Shown here piece by piece: positions 36,997 to 45,944 of a stretch of DNA of 64,000 nucleotides. Numbering within the stretch: the stretch's first letter is position 1; each line of letters starts with the position of its first letter. The DNA is from Thalassospira alkalitolerans (GTDB lineage: Bacteria; Pseudomonadota; Alphaproteobacteria; Rhodospirillales; Thalassospiraceae): assembly GCF_002115745.1 (NCBI RefSeq), contig NZ_JFKB01000002.1, forward strand, positions 310,001 to 374,000, written 5' to 3'. The translations under genes were made by a program, and so were the position numbers. The notes beneath the pieces are model-generated. The model did no database searches, was not told the DNA's origin, and saw only the letters and a program-made list of their open reading frames with translations.

Positions 36997-37167
36997 TCAG
37001 AGGTGGTCCTCTGATTGGGACTCGATTGCATTAAGGGTCTTACAGCGTGTGCATTTGACCCGGATCAGAATGCGGCCAAAAGCTTCAAGTAACTTTCGAC
37101 CGCAGGATTTGCACCGGATATCCCGATACTGTTCTTTTTTTGTTCCAGAGCTGGTTGACTCTGCCAT
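36997..37167 (-). CDS. com: Com-like zinc-finger translational regulator
   Basis: A 56-residue frame runs from ATG 37167 to TGA 36997, too short for many gene finders. It has the Com pattern of two CxxC pairs: IRCKSCGRKLLEAFGRILIR, then VKCTRCKTLNAIESQSED. In phage Mu, Com binds the mom messenger and opens its start region. Here the gene ends 25 bases before the methylase GTG and overlaps its possible ATG start. Context and motif agree; whether it acts on the methylase messenger is inference. Confidence 0.85.
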   Translation of the reverse strand: MAESTSSGTKKEQYRDIRCKSCGRKLLEAFGRILIRVKCTRCKTLNAIESQSEDHL

Positions 37168-37185
37168 CTTCGACCTTTAGCAAAT

Positions 37186-37266
37186 CCCCGACCGTAGCTA
37201 CGGTGGCGGGGCGGTTATCCGTGAGTGGTCGTTCTCACTCGGTTTGGGCGGGGACACGCCCAAACC
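37186..37266 (-). promoter_or_regulatory. Run of inverted repeats in the com leader
   Basis: Between com and the upstream gene lie three stem-forming repeats: CCCCG/CGGGG (37186-37190 and 37207-37211) around the perfect palindrome ACCGTAGCTACGGT (37191-37204); GAGTG/CACTC (37223-37227 and 37236-37240); and GGTTTGGGCG/CGCCCAAACC (37241-37250 and 37257-37266, perfect). The first ends 19 bases above the com ATG. They could shape the com leader or be operator sites; the role is inferred. Confidence 0.5.
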
Positions 37267-37287
37267 CCCGCCGTTATTCAGCGGGGG
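37265..37287 (-). terminator. Hairpin around the DUF4376 gene stop
   Basis: Arms CCCCCGC (37265-37271) and GCGGGGG (37281-37287) close a 9-base loop that holds the TAA stop (37274-37276). A short TTT follows on the minus strand. It may partly end the tail transcript before com. Confidence 0.5.
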
Positions 37288-37951
37288 CTACAGGAAAAGC
37301 CGGGAAACCGGCAGTGACGTCAAAATCGATATGCGCCTGAAGGTCATCCGGCAGGGCATCGATGGCGTATTCGCGCTCAGTCTGGGCATCGGTGCAGGCG
37401 CACAGCATTGCGCCGACCGAAAGCTTCAGAGCGATGATTTGCGGCTGGGCAAGAAGCGGGGACGCGTTGCTCAACATCCGAACGACCTGCCCGTTTTCCA
37501 GCATCTCGGCCTTGGCCAGCTCATAGACATTGTCGATCAGCTCACGGCTTTTAGCATCGGTTTGCACCACATAGGTCGTGCCGCTGACATCAAACGATAC
37601 GCCACCAGCCATGCGGCTGAATTTGTGATCTTTGACCTTGCGTTCGAGTTTCGCCTTTGCTGCATCAAGACTAATCGGTTGGACCGTGTATTCCAGCATT
37701 GCCGTCATCGTTTCCGGCTCTTCCGGGTCGCCATTGATAACAACAGCCGGATTACCAATCACCGTCTGCCACTCCTGATCGGGCTTGGTGCCCTGATCGA
37801 TCACCAGCACGAAGTTTGCCCGCAAATCCACAACAGATGCCAAGGCCGCATTGGTGTAAGTTTTGCCGGTTTCTGCCTTAAGCCCCATCGGGCTGCGGGC
37901 CGTGCGGACCAAAGCCCACTGATCGTCACAAATCGCATAAAGCACTGTCAT
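37274..37951 (-). CDS. DUF4376 phage protein (tail-associated)
   Basis: The 225-residue protein has a C-terminal DUF4376 region: KDHKFSRMAGGVSFDVSGTT followed by YVVQTDAKSRELIDNVYELA, and then a conserved helical part near 165-200. DUF4376 proteins of phages lie beside tail fibre genes and are often treated as fibre assembly partners. It follows the large tail protein gene with a 15-base gap. The exact role is unknown. Confidence 0.75.
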   Translation of the reverse strand: MTVLYAICDDQWALVRTARSPMGLKAETGKTYTNAALASVVDLRANFVLVIDQGTKPDQEWQTVIGNPAVVINGDPEEPETMTAMLEYTVQPISLDAAKAKLERKVKDHKFSRMAGGVSFDVSGTTYVVQTDAKSRELIDNVYELAKAEMLENGQVVRMLSNASPLLAQPQIIALKLSVGAMLCACTDAQTEREYAIDALPDDLQAHIDFDVTAGFPAFPVAPAE

Positions 37952-37966
37952 GGTTTGTCTCCTGTT

Positions 37967-40198
37967 CTATCGTACCCGTGCGAATTTGCCGGGGGTTTGC
38001 GCCCAAGCGGCATAAGGGATCAGGGCTGATCCCGCTGGGTTGACGGTTGGGGTGTTTGTGCGGACTTTGATGCCGTTAGTGACCAAATCCAGAATGGCGG
38101 ATTGACGTTCAGTATCAGGGAGATTGGTCATCAGGTACTGAGTGGCTGGGTTGGTGTTCTCGCCATGACCCCAAACGAAATGATCATAGGTATTCCCGCC
38201 TGTCGTGTAGTTGCGCAGCATGGCAACGCGAGGCAGGAAATCCATTGACCAGAAAGGCCCGTCAACAGTGCCATTTGATGGCATGACGCCGAAATCAGAG
38301 AATTGCGGCACAGAGCGCCAAACATAGGCCACATATCGACCAGTTGGCATTTGTGCACCGATGGTCAGGGCTGATGCCGTACTGGAAAACCATCCGGCAT
38401 CGACCGCAGAGCCGGGTTCACTGTTCAAAGTATAGTAAGCACCGGCAGGCAAGGCATGGTGATAAACACGGCAATCGCCGCCATCCAAAGGCACCAGCCA
38501 AGCATATTCAATGACGCCGCCGGAAAGTTGCGTGAACGGTGTCTGGCTCCCTGTCACATGATTAATCGGACCTACGATATCGAAACCCGCCTTTGGGCTT
38601 GCGCGCCAGAACCATGTGATGCGATTGCCCTGATATTCGGCAGCGGAGCCGTACACCGGCCCATCGGCAGTCCACGTTACGCCCGTAGCACCCTCGTTGA
38701 TCTCGGCTCCGCCAACGTCACATGCCCACGCTTTACCATCACCGCGAACCGTATCATTGACGCGCCAACCGGTCGCAGAATTGCGATCTTTCGTGACGGC
38801 CAACGTTTTTCCCGTCAGAGCATTCCACGGCAGCGGGTTGCTATCTCCGACAAGTCGGGTCGTAAAATAGTCATCCGGTTTCAGAATGGCCGGGCACGCC
38901 CCGTTGGCGGTGCAAACAGCCAGAGCATCCGGGGCAATGTCATAGACAAATGGCTTTTGACCACAATTAAGATCGATGGTTACACCCGAACTTGGTCCGA
39001 CCGTAACCATCGGGGTCCATCCCCTGGCCGACGAAATTGCATGAGGGCCTGATAAGGGATCACCGTTTCGGAAATATGAAACTGTCCCGGCATCAAGGTC
39101 CAACCGGACACCGATATACGATCCGGCAGCAATCTGCCCAACATTTGCGACAACCACCCCGTCAATGAACACATCTCCATCAGACCGAAGGTAGGTGTTG
39201 ACCATGCCTGTTCCACCAAGAATTCTGCCGTTGGCGGCGTCCTGCCAGCCGATATGGCTAAAGTCCAAGGCGGTGTTGAAACAGGCTTCAATCTTGTAAA
39301 CTCCGCGGCTCACGCGAAGCGTACCGTATGTGCCCCCAACCCCCGAACTGGTAACGCGCAGGTTACCGGATGAAAGTGATGAACTGCCACTTGGAACAAG
39401 CGGGTTTAAAACACAAAAATTGTTGGTCGGAGTGTCGATAACCTGCTGATCGACCGTCAGGCCGACAGCCGTGAAGTGGTTGCCGTTGCCCGATGTGTCC
39501 TTGCCAAGGTCCAGCGGGTCGGCAAAATCAAGGTGGAAGCCGTTTGCGCCGTACGCATCAGCACCATCGCCCTTGTGGGCGAACGCTTTATGAACCCACT
39601 GACCGTAGGCATTCACGCGCAAAACATCCGTCAGTCCGATATCCGAAACCGCCGGACGGTCACAATCAAAGAACATGAACTCTGCAAGGATCGCGAACAG
39701 TTTGTGGTCGGGTGCGCTGGCCGTGCCCGAAAATTCACCAATTCTATGACGGACAGTGTTCGAGATGGCGAGAATATGACTACCAAGATCGCCAGTCGTT
39801 TCTATACGAACGCCCGAAATATAGACTTCGGTTGTTGGTGATCTTGTGTTGTCGTAATCAACGAAAAAATTGGCGTGGGTCGCGGGATCTCTTAGCAGGC
39901 CCACGCTTTGCTCAAGAGAATATGAACTAACATATTTGAATATTCCGAAGCGATAATTGTTGGCGATATGAAAACCTTCGTCTTGTTCACCTTGCGATGC
40001 CGAGAGTAGTCGTTGAGCTATAGTGTTTAGGTTCGTCCTTTTAATCCAAAAAGACGCCTTCCACTTGTTGCGATTTCCGGCGACGGTTGGTGTTCTCTCA
40101 AGGTATTGCCCACCGTCGAACAAACAGGCGAATGGGATCGGATCACCTGGATCACCACACCCAATTGCGGGCATCGGATTGTCAAATAGGATGGTCAT
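37967..40198 (-). CDS. Large tail fibre/receptor-binding protein
   Basis: The 743-residue protein has repeated beta-rich blocks: an N-terminal concanavalin-like part (FACLFDGGQYLERTP, KASFWIKRTNLNT), a FHLDFADPLDLGKDTSGNGN segment, then a SPRY-like VGVRLDLDAGTVSYF-like stretch, and a C-terminal region with a repeated W-F-G-like pattern (VTKDRNSATGWRVNDTVRGD). Such proteins in phages sit at the tail tip and bind sugars on the host surface. It occupies the place of Mu gpS. No invertible segment or Gin gene is near. Confidence 0.8.
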   Translation of the reverse strand: MTILFDNPMPAIGCGDPGDPIPFACLFDGGQYLERTPTVAGNRNKWKASFWIKRTNLNTIAQRLLSASQGEQDEGFHIANNYRFGIFKYVSSYSLEQSVGLLRDPATHANFFVDYDNTRSPTTEVYISGVRIETTGDLGSHILAISNTVRHRIGEFSGTASAPDHKLFAILAEFMFFDCDRPAVSDIGLTDVLRVNAYGQWVHKAFAHKGDGADAYGANGFHLDFADPLDLGKDTSGNGNHFTAVGLTVDQQVIDTPTNNFCVLNPLVPSGSSSLSSGNLRVTSSGVGGTYGTLRVSRGVYKIEACFNTALDFSHIGWQDAANGRILGGTGMVNTYLRSDGDVFIDGVVVANVGQIAAGSYIGVRLDLDAGTVSYFRNGDPLSGPHAISSARGWTPMVTVGPSSGVTIDLNCGQKPFVYDIAPDALAVCTANGACPAILKPDDYFTTRLVGDSNPLPWNALTGKTLAVTKDRNSATGWRVNDTVRGDGKAWACDVGGAEINEGATGVTWTADGPVYGSAAEYQGNRITWFWRASPKAGFDIVGPINHVTGSQTPFTQLSGGVIEYAWLVPLDGGDCRVYHHALPAGAYYTLNSEPGSAVDAGWFSSTASALTIGAQMPTGRYVAYVWRSVPQFSDFGVMPSNGTVDGPFWSMDFLPRVAMLRNYTTGGNTYDHFVWGHGENTNPATQYLMTNLPDTERQSAILDLVTNGIKVRTNTPTVNPAGSALIPYAAWAQTPGKFARVR

Positions 40199-40201
40199 GG
40201 A

Positions 40202-40795
40202 TCAGCCCCCCTTGCGCTGGGTAATGTGGACGTCGATCACCGCACCGGAAAATTCCATATGGATCAGGTTGACCGCGTTCGGCTCACTACTGATTGCGCC
40301 ATGATTGACGCGAAACCCGGCACCGAAATCGATGGAATAGTTGCCCGTGGCATCAATGGATAGCTCAAGCCGCGCCGACCCACCGGCAGGCAGCGGGTCC
40401 GGTGCCGTGATAGTCAGGGCCTCGGTTGCGGTCAGTGTGAAGCGGTTGCCAAGCGCGGCGTTGAACGACACATTGCCCGCTGCAACGGTTGCCGCGACTG
40501 GCGTGGTCCAGAAGCCAGCACCAAGGGTTGCAGATACCGTGCGATACAGGGCGTCGGCATTTGCATCGGTAACCGCTTTTTCAATTGCCTTTCGAAGCTG
40601 CTGCAAGTCTTCGCCAGATGCCGGAAGCGGGGTTTCCACCGTGCCAAGGAAGAAGGTTACCGCGTTAACGATCTCGCGCATCGTATGTTCAATAGCGGCG
40701 GCTGGGACTTCCGATCCTTCCATGTCCTGAGACGCATCGCCGTTGATGTACGGGGCATTAGGATCGGTTTCATTGAGCGGTTTTACATATTCCAT
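40202..40795 (-). CDS. Phage tail fibre-associated protein
   Basis: The 197-residue protein begins MEYVKPLNETDPNAPYINGD, typical of short tail or baseplate-attached proteins, and continues with a helical linker (LQQLRKAIEKAVTDANADAL). The C-terminal half is beta-rich and Ala/Gly/Thr-rich (FTLTATEALTITAPDPLPAG). No enzymatic motif is seen. It lies between the YmfQ-like baseplate gene and the large fibre gene, 3 bases from each, so it likely links fibre and baseplate. Confidence 0.65.
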   Translation of the reverse strand: MEYVKPLNETDPNAPYINGDASQDMEGSEVPAAAIEHTMREIVNAVTFFLGTVETPLPASGEDLQQLRKAIEKAVTDANADALYRTVSATLGAGFWTTPVAATVAAGNVSFNAALGNRFTLTATEALTITAPDPLPAGGSARLELSIDATGNYSIDFGAGFRVNHGAISSEPNAVNLIHMEFSGAVIDVHITQRKGG

Positions 40796-40797
40796 GG

Positions 40798-41403
40798 TCA
40801 GTTGCCCTCGTATGAGAATGTGAGTTTCATGTGCGAGTGATTGATGCGTTCAAGAACGCAAATGAGGTCTTCTGCTCGTGCAATGCCCATCAGCTTTTCG
40901 CCAGTTCTTGACATCCCGGTGCGAAACCGGGTTAAGCGGGCTTCATAGACGCGAACAGTCCACCAGAACCGGCTTGTGGCGCGTCCCAGCCGGTCGCCAC
41001 AGCGTGACAGCCCGGTGATAAATGGACGGCGTTCAATGATTTCGGCGTCGTATCCGAGTTTCTTGGCCAGCGCGACGATGGCGTTGGGGTTGAGGCTACC
41101 GACACGGGTGCGTTTTTCATGCACAGCCGCCCGGCGTTCCTGCAAGGTGGTTGCGTGCTGATGATCGCAATCAAGCAGGCCAAAGTCGGCCTCCCATTCT
41201 TCGAGCGTGATTGATGCCGTCAGCGGGCTTGCCTCGTTCATCAGGCTATCAACCAAGTCGTCCTCAAGCGCGAATTCGCGGGCGATGGCCCTGATCAACC
41301 CGTCGCGCTTTTCCGCTCCCTCACGCGGGAAGGCAGGGCCTTGCGGCAGGCCTGCAATCATGGCGGCGGTATAGGCGGTTGTTTTCTGTTCTGTTGTGGT
41401 CAT
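40798..41403 (-). CDS. YmfQ/DUF2313 baseplate protein (Mu gp48-like)
   Basis: The 201-residue protein matches the YmfQ family: LPQGPAFPREGAEKRDGLIR near the N-terminus, LEEWEADFGL, and a helix-rich middle with RRAAVHEKRTRVGSLNPNAI. In Mu, gp48 is a tail wedge part. Start ATG 41403 overlaps the stop of the preceding gene in an ATGA arrangement, so translation is coupled; the frame extends 15 bases further without need. Confidence 0.85.
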   Translation of the reverse strand: MTTTEQKTTAYTAAMIAGLPQGPAFPREGAEKRDGLIRAIAREFALEDDLVDSLMNEASPLTASITLEEWEADFGLLDCDHQHATTLQERRAAVHEKRTRVGSLNPNAIVALAKKLGYDAEIIERRPFITGLSRCGDRLGRATSRFWWTVRVYEARLTRFRTGMSRTGEKLMGIARAEDLICVLERINHSHMKLTFSYEGN

Positions 41404-42512
41404 TCCGGGCGCTCCCACAGGGTATCCTCGCCAACCGATATCGCGTTGATAACCGGCAGTTCATTGACCCCGTTCGCAATCGGACCACTGGGGCTGGCCA
41501 GCGTGTGGTAGTCCTCACCCACAGCCGAAGAAATGGCCGCTGTTAACCAGCTATGGCGAATGTCTTGTCCGGGTTCACCAGAACGTCTGAACAGTGCCTG
41601 AACGTTGCTTGCAATCGCCTTCAGCGTCTTGGTGTCTGATGGTGTCAAATCGGAGAATTCGAGATCCACAAGATTGGCATCGATGACGACGACGAACACT
41701 TGCGCACCCGAAGGGCGACCTTCCCATTGGCCGGTGATTTCATTGATGTATCCGTCAATGTGATCCGCGACCTTTTGGCGCAGGCTTTCAGACGGTACAG
41801 GCCATCCGTTTTCGTCATAGGACGCAATACGGACAGTGACAGTGCCAAGCCCCATTGCCTGTGGCGAAATCCAGACACCATCCACGCCGGGAATATCGGT
41901 TGCCCAGACGACATAATCGGCATTGCTGCCACCCATCGGCGGGTTAGCCTGACGATAGAGAATACGTGCGCGAAAGGTTTCCGTGTCTTCAATCGCACGA
42001 CCAACCGTGAAGGCGGTTGAAACCGTTGCCACCGATGCGATCCCGGACACCGGGGATACCAGTGTAAGTTCCTGCCCAGCAATAAGGTTTCCTGCGGTGC
42101 CGGTGGCTTCTGCCTCGGCGGTTACGGTTGCTGTGCCACCGGACACAATGGCATCGGCGGTCGTGACGTAGAATTGACCGTTCGCGTGTTTCCAGCGCGT
42201 GCCGGTTTCAAGCGTAACGGATTCCGAACCGTCAAACTGGATCGCGCCGGTCGCCGGGACGGCTTGGCGCTGGCTCATCCCATATTCGGCGGCGATGTTT
42301 TTCAGGTTTTCCAGATCGGCGCTTTTGGTGAAACGCTGTTTTGCCTGATACGCAATATGCTGATGAAGATCGTCAATCTCGCCTGCTACCTCGGCGGAAA
42401 TGACACCGATATTGGATGCGCGACCGGGGATGGCTGCGAGTTTAAGGCCAGTTGAAATGCCTTCGCGCAGACGCAATTCCCGTTCTGTGATGGATGTTGT
42501 TTGCCAAGGCAT
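41400..42512 (-). CDS. Baseplate J/gp47 family protein
   Basis: The 370-residue wedge protein has the Baseplate_J pattern: a helical N-terminus ISAEVAGEIDDLHQHIAYQA, QFDGSESVTLETGTRWKHAN, a TAEAEATGTAGNL block, and the conserved ANPPMGGSNADYVVWATDIP in the middle. Together with gp46- and gp48-like proteins it builds the baseplate wedge of contractile tails. It overlaps the neighbours by 4 and 1 bases. Confidence 0.92.
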   Translation of the reverse strand: MPWQTTSITERELRLREGISTGLKLAAIPGRASNIGVISAEVAGEIDDLHQHIAYQAKQRFTKSADLENLKNIAAEYGMSQRQAVPATGAIQFDGSESVTLETGTRWKHANGQFYVTTADAIVSGGTATVTAEAEATGTAGNLIAGQELTLVSPVSGIASVATVSTAFTVGRAIEDTETFRARILYRQANPPMGGSNADYVVWATDIPGVDGVWISPQAMGLGTVTVRIASYDENGWPVPSESLRQKVADHIDGYINEITGQWEGRPSGAQVFVVVIDANLVDLEFSDLTPSDTKTLKAIASNVQALFRRSGEPGQDIRHSWLTAAISSAVGEDYHTLASPSGPIANGVNELPVINAISVGEDTLWERPE

Positions 42513-42991
42513 CAGGCAATTTCCTCTAACTTGTATCGACCGGTATTGGTGTCATAGATCAATGAAAAGCGGCGCGGCGCGGATGTCCCGGAAAGATGGA
42601 GGTTGAGTTGCGCCTCAATGCGCCCGCGATGGGATGATTTCTGTGCAATTGCACGCACCGTCGTAACGTTCCTTGCGTCACCTTGGGTGTCGTCAATCAT
42701 GAACTGACAGGCTTGCTCCAAGGTCTCGGTAACGCGGTAAGGCATATTCGGTGTGATCTTTTCGCGCTGCATGAGCCATAAAAGACTGCCTTCAGGCGCG
42801 TTGTTCGACAGCGAACTGGCCCAATGGCCACGCGGATCAACGCCGGTTTCGATGGTGTCTTCAGGCGCACGGGCATCACGGAAAAGCGCGTGGATCAACA
42901 TCGTGATCAATCCATCGCCAACAACAAGGTCGATGCCATCGGTCGCAAAATCGAAGCCGGTTTCACTGGGGTTTGCAAATGCGATATCCAT
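42512..42991 (-). CDS. Phage GP46 family baseplate protein
   Basis: The 159-residue protein shows the GP46 pattern: DGLITMLIHALFRDARAPED near residues 29-48 and GHWASSLSNNAPEGSLLWLM. In Mu, gp46 is part of the wedge, close to the membrane-facing side. It overlaps gp45-like and gp47-like genes by one base each, a tight operon. Confidence 0.9.
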   Translation of the reverse strand: MDIAFANPSETGFDFATDGIDLVVGDGLITMLIHALFRDARAPEDTIETGVDPRGHWASSLSNNAPEGSLLWLMQREKITPNMPYRVTETLEQACQFMIDDTQGDARNVTTVRAIAQKSSHRGRIEAQLNLHLSGTSAPRRFSLIYDTNTGRYKLEEIA

Positions 42992-43620
42992 CAGCCGACC
43001 CTCATCTTGCTTGAACCTGAAACGATCTCATGAAGGCCTGCCGAACTGCCTGAGGTCACATTAACAAGATCACCAATGCGGGCGACCGGCTGGGCGTCCT
43101 CGCCGCCAAAGGCGATATCGTCGCAGTCAAGCGATGCACTTTGGGCTGAGATCGCAACATTGGTTGCGTTCACGTTGACATCCGTGCCGTTGATGGTGAC
43201 CGTGGGGGCATTTACAGTAACCTCGGGGGCGTCAACGGTTACAGCCTTTGGGGCGGATATTGCCGCAGTTCCGTCAGCATGGAACCACACGGTTTGCCCC
43301 CAGCGTGACCACAAAACAACTTCGCCGGGCCTTCCTCCTGTAGGGCGATGACGCGGGTCCGAAATGATGGTTGCAACCAAATGGGACCGTTGCCCCAAGA
43401 TCGAGCTTACAAACGCTTCTGCGCCTTCTAGCGGATAAACGGCAAGGCCGTATGCCTCGGCATGCTCGATCTTGTCGTCCAACCCCAGACCATGTACTTG
43501 AAGATGACGGAGCTTGCCCGGCTCTATCTGATAGACGTAAGTCACACTTGCCCGACTAAAGAGCAGCTTTAGACGCAGTTTGATGTTGTCGAGAGTGTCT
43601 TTGATTTTATCAGTCCGCAT
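42991..43620 (-). CDS. Baseplate assembly protein V (Mu gp45-like spike)
   Basis: The 209-residue protein has the gpV/gp45 OB-fold segment LQVHGLGLDDKIEHAEAYGL and the motif SSILGQRSHLVATIISDPRH, followed by repeated beta-strand units (ISAPKAVTVDAPEVTVNAPT) that form the trimeric spike helix. No C-terminal metal-binding His cluster is evident. In Mu this spike pierces the outer membrane. It overlaps the gp44-like gene by 11 bases. Confidence 0.88.
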   Translation of the reverse strand: MRTDKIKDTLDNIKLRLKLLFSRASVTYVYQIEPGKLRHLQVHGLGLDDKIEHAEAYGLAVYPLEGAEAFVSSILGQRSHLVATIISDPRHRPTGGRPGEVVLWSRWGQTVWFHADGTAAISAPKAVTVDAPEVTVNAPTVTINGTDVNVNATNVAISAQSASLDCDDIAFGGEDAQPVARIGDLVNVTSGSSAGLHEIVSGSSKMRVG

Positions 43621-44674
43621 TCCAGACCTCCCCCGGTTTGGTTTCCGGTTCTGCTACGAGTTCGTAGCTATCCGGGTGGGTAACCGTAAGACGGGTTTCA
43701 TCTGCTTTTTCAGCCGTGATCGAGAATACGACCTTGCTGATCAGGCGTGTGGCTTTCAGACCGTCGATGGTGTCATTGACGGGAACCTTTTTGTTGATGT
43801 CCCACAGCTTGCCATTTGATCCGCGTAAGCCGGGGACAAGGTAATCACGGCTTTCTGAGCGTGCGGCATTGATTGCAGCAGTTGTGGTCGCAAGTTTCGT
43901 CATAGCGGAGGCATCGCCGGGTTCATCGGCAATGATCACAAGCGGGCAATAGCTGCTGATGCCGTGATCTTTGGCACGACCAATCACCTTTGAATGCTCG
44001 GAGGTTGCCCAGTCCGAACCGGGGCTTTGCGTATGGCAGATATACTCGTTGTGACGGTCGGCAATATCCTCGCTCAACGACAGGGAAAGCGCATTTCCAT
44101 TGTCGGTATCAAGGCGAATTTCGTCTGACAGTACCGTCGCGGCCTTGGCCGTTGTGACGATCAGTTGACTGTTAGAATCTGCATAAACCATCAACGCCCG
44201 GTGGCGGCAAACACGTTCAATCACCTTGGCGGCGGTATCACCGGGCTGGGCGGTAAATTTCTCAAACGGCTTGCCGACAGGGACTTGTGCAGAAACGGAA
44301 ATGCCGAACGGCTTACAGATATTTTCGATGATCTGAAGCGCTGTCTGATTTTTCCACTCAGCCGGGAAATTGACAACGGAACCACGGACCAACCGCGAAG
44401 TTTTGTCCTGGACAACAACGTCAAAATCAAAGCCGTCCTCGTCAAACTCCAAGTCGCGGGATTTGATATAGCCGACAATGAGAGTTTCACCATCGACTGT
44501 CAGGCGGGCGTCATCATCAAGCCGGATACTTGGTACCGTTGCCGGACCCTCTTCGAACAGGCGGGTCAGCGATAGTCTCGCCTCGCCATAGATCGCATCA
44601 AGCGATTTGGTCACGGTCGCGTCGGTCCAGCCGCTATAGATATGCCCCCGGATATAGAGTTGTACTTCACTCAT
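43610..44674 (-). CDS. Baseplate hub protein (Mu gp44/gpP-like)
   Basis: The 354-residue protein matches Mu gp44, the T4 gp27-type hub: MSEVQLYIRGHIYSGWTDAT at the start, then RSLDAIYGEA-like strands (KSLDAIYGEARLSLTRLF) and QPGDTAAKVIERVCRHRALM. The start is set at ATG 44674, matching family ends and overlapping the gp43-like stop; a longer frame upstream is a translation of the neighbour's DNA. It anchors the spike to the tail tube. Confidence 0.88.
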   Translation of the reverse strand: MSEVQLYIRGHIYSGWTDATVTKSLDAIYGEARLSLTRLFEEGPATVPSIRLDDDARLTVDGETLIVGYIKSRDLEFDEDGFDFDVVVQDKTSRLVRGSVVNFPAEWKNQTALQIIENICKPFGISVSAQVPVGKPFEKFTAQPGDTAAKVIERVCRHRALMVYADSNSQLIVTTAKAATVLSDEIRLDTDNGNALSLSLSEDIADRHNEYICHTQSPGSDWATSEHSKVIGRAKDHGISSYCPLVIIADEPGDASAMTKLATTTAAINAARSESRDYLVPGLRGSNGKLWDINKKVPVNDTIDGLKATRLISKVVFSITAEKADETRLTVTHPDSYELVAEPETKPGEVWNAD

Positions 44675-45944
44675 TCCTGATCCCCTTTGCGAGATAGAGG
44701 ATTTCTTCGCCTGCTGTGACAAAGGACGGGTGGCGGATGGCATTGCGTGATGCAAGCCCGTCCGCAATCGTTCCCGAAAGCCGGTAGGAAGTGACACGGG
44801 CGGGCGTGGATGTTGCCGGGACTTCCTTTTCAAGCCACGGCAATCCGGTGATGTTTTCAGATACATCACGGGAAACCGCTGTGCGCAGATTGCGCAAGGA
44901 CTGGCTGCGGGCGGCTGCTCGTTCCGGGTCCGCTGTCGTTGAGGTGCTGGCGGCGAGAGAAAGTGCTGAAACAAGGGTGTCGCGTGCGCCAATTGTTTCT
45001 TGCACACTTTCGAACGGGGTATTTGCCACTGCCTTGGATGCTGTCACCGCCATTGCATCAAAAATTGCCAGTCCGACCAGTTCAGTATTCTTGGCCTCCG
45101 AGCTTGATGCGACATAGTTGGTCGCCATAAAGCGGTTTGATAGTTTGCTGATGACGGGCGAAATCGCAGTGCCTTGCAACACACCGCTTTCACTCACCAT
45201 GTTCCATGCCTGACCGGCACCTTCCGTCAGAACGCCGGTAAAGGCCCGTACACCTTCTGGTGAAGCCCCGAAATAATCCCCGACCTGTGATGCCATTGAG
45301 AAGGCTTCAGACATGAGTGAAGGCCCGGCATGCGCGGTGACCTCAATGGCAAAGTTTGTTGCCATGTCGATAGCCGCACCTGTGATTGCGCCGGGCGTGA
45401 TTGTCTGGCTCATGCGATACAGGTCAAACGCCGCTTTTGTCAGCTTTGCATAGTCCACTTGCACGGGGTCTGCGGCATCCTGCACATCAAGATCATAACC
45501 CGCGATGACGTTTTCTTCGGCAAGGCTTGCCGCCGTTAAAACGTTTGACTTCGTGTCGATGCGAACGGTTGGCCCGATGGCCTTGCCGGACTGGACGAAA
45601 GTCACGGTGAAATCGGCAACGCCGAGTTCCGTCATGCTTTCTTCGCCATTGACCGTTTCGGTCACGACTTCAAGTGTGCCACGTGTCGGGTGCACATATT
45701 TACCGGGACCGATGACCCTGAATGCGTTCTCAAGGTCACGACGGCGCTGAAACACGTCATCGCCAAGAATGAAAATGGCTTCTTGGAAAACATCGTCATT
45801 GAGACCCATGTCGGTCACAAGGCCACGCTTGCCGAACGGATAGGATTTTTTGTCAATGCGGTGCGACAGTCGCAACGAGCTGGTTGCAACGTGGAACGGA
45901 ATACCCCGGAAAGAGGCCTCGCGGAATTGGGAAAGATCAATCAT
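44667..45944 (-). CDS. DNA circularisation N-domain tail protein (Mu gp43/gpN-like)
   Basis: The 425-residue protein opens with the DNA circularisation N-terminal motif: REASFRGIPFHVATSSLRLS, HRIDKKSYPFGKRGLVTDMG, and VRFILGDDVFQRR-like FILGDDVFQRRRDLENAFRV. In Mu, gpN links the tape measure region with the hub. Helical repeats occupy the second half. It is flanked by the tape measure and hub genes, with small overlaps. Confidence 0.88.
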   Translation of the reverse strand: MIDLSQFREASFRGIPFHVATSSLRLSHRIDKKSYPFGKRGLVTDMGLNDDVFQEAIFILGDDVFQRRRDLENAFRVIGPGKYVHPTRGTLEVVTETVNGEESMTELGVADFTVTFVQSGKAIGPTVRIDTKSNVLTAASLAEENVIAGYDLDVQDAADPVQVDYAKLTKAAFDLYRMSQTITPGAITGAAIDMATNFAIEVTAHAGPSLMSEAFSMASQVGDYFGASPEGVRAFTGVLTEGAGQAWNMVSESGVLQGTAISPVISKLSNRFMATNYVASSSEAKNTELVGLAIFDAMAVTASKAVANTPFESVQETIGARDTLVSALSLAASTSTTADPERAAARSQSLRNLRTAVSRDVSENITGLPWLEKEVPATSTPARVTSYRLSGTIADGLASRNAIRHPSFVTAGEEILYLAKGIRNE

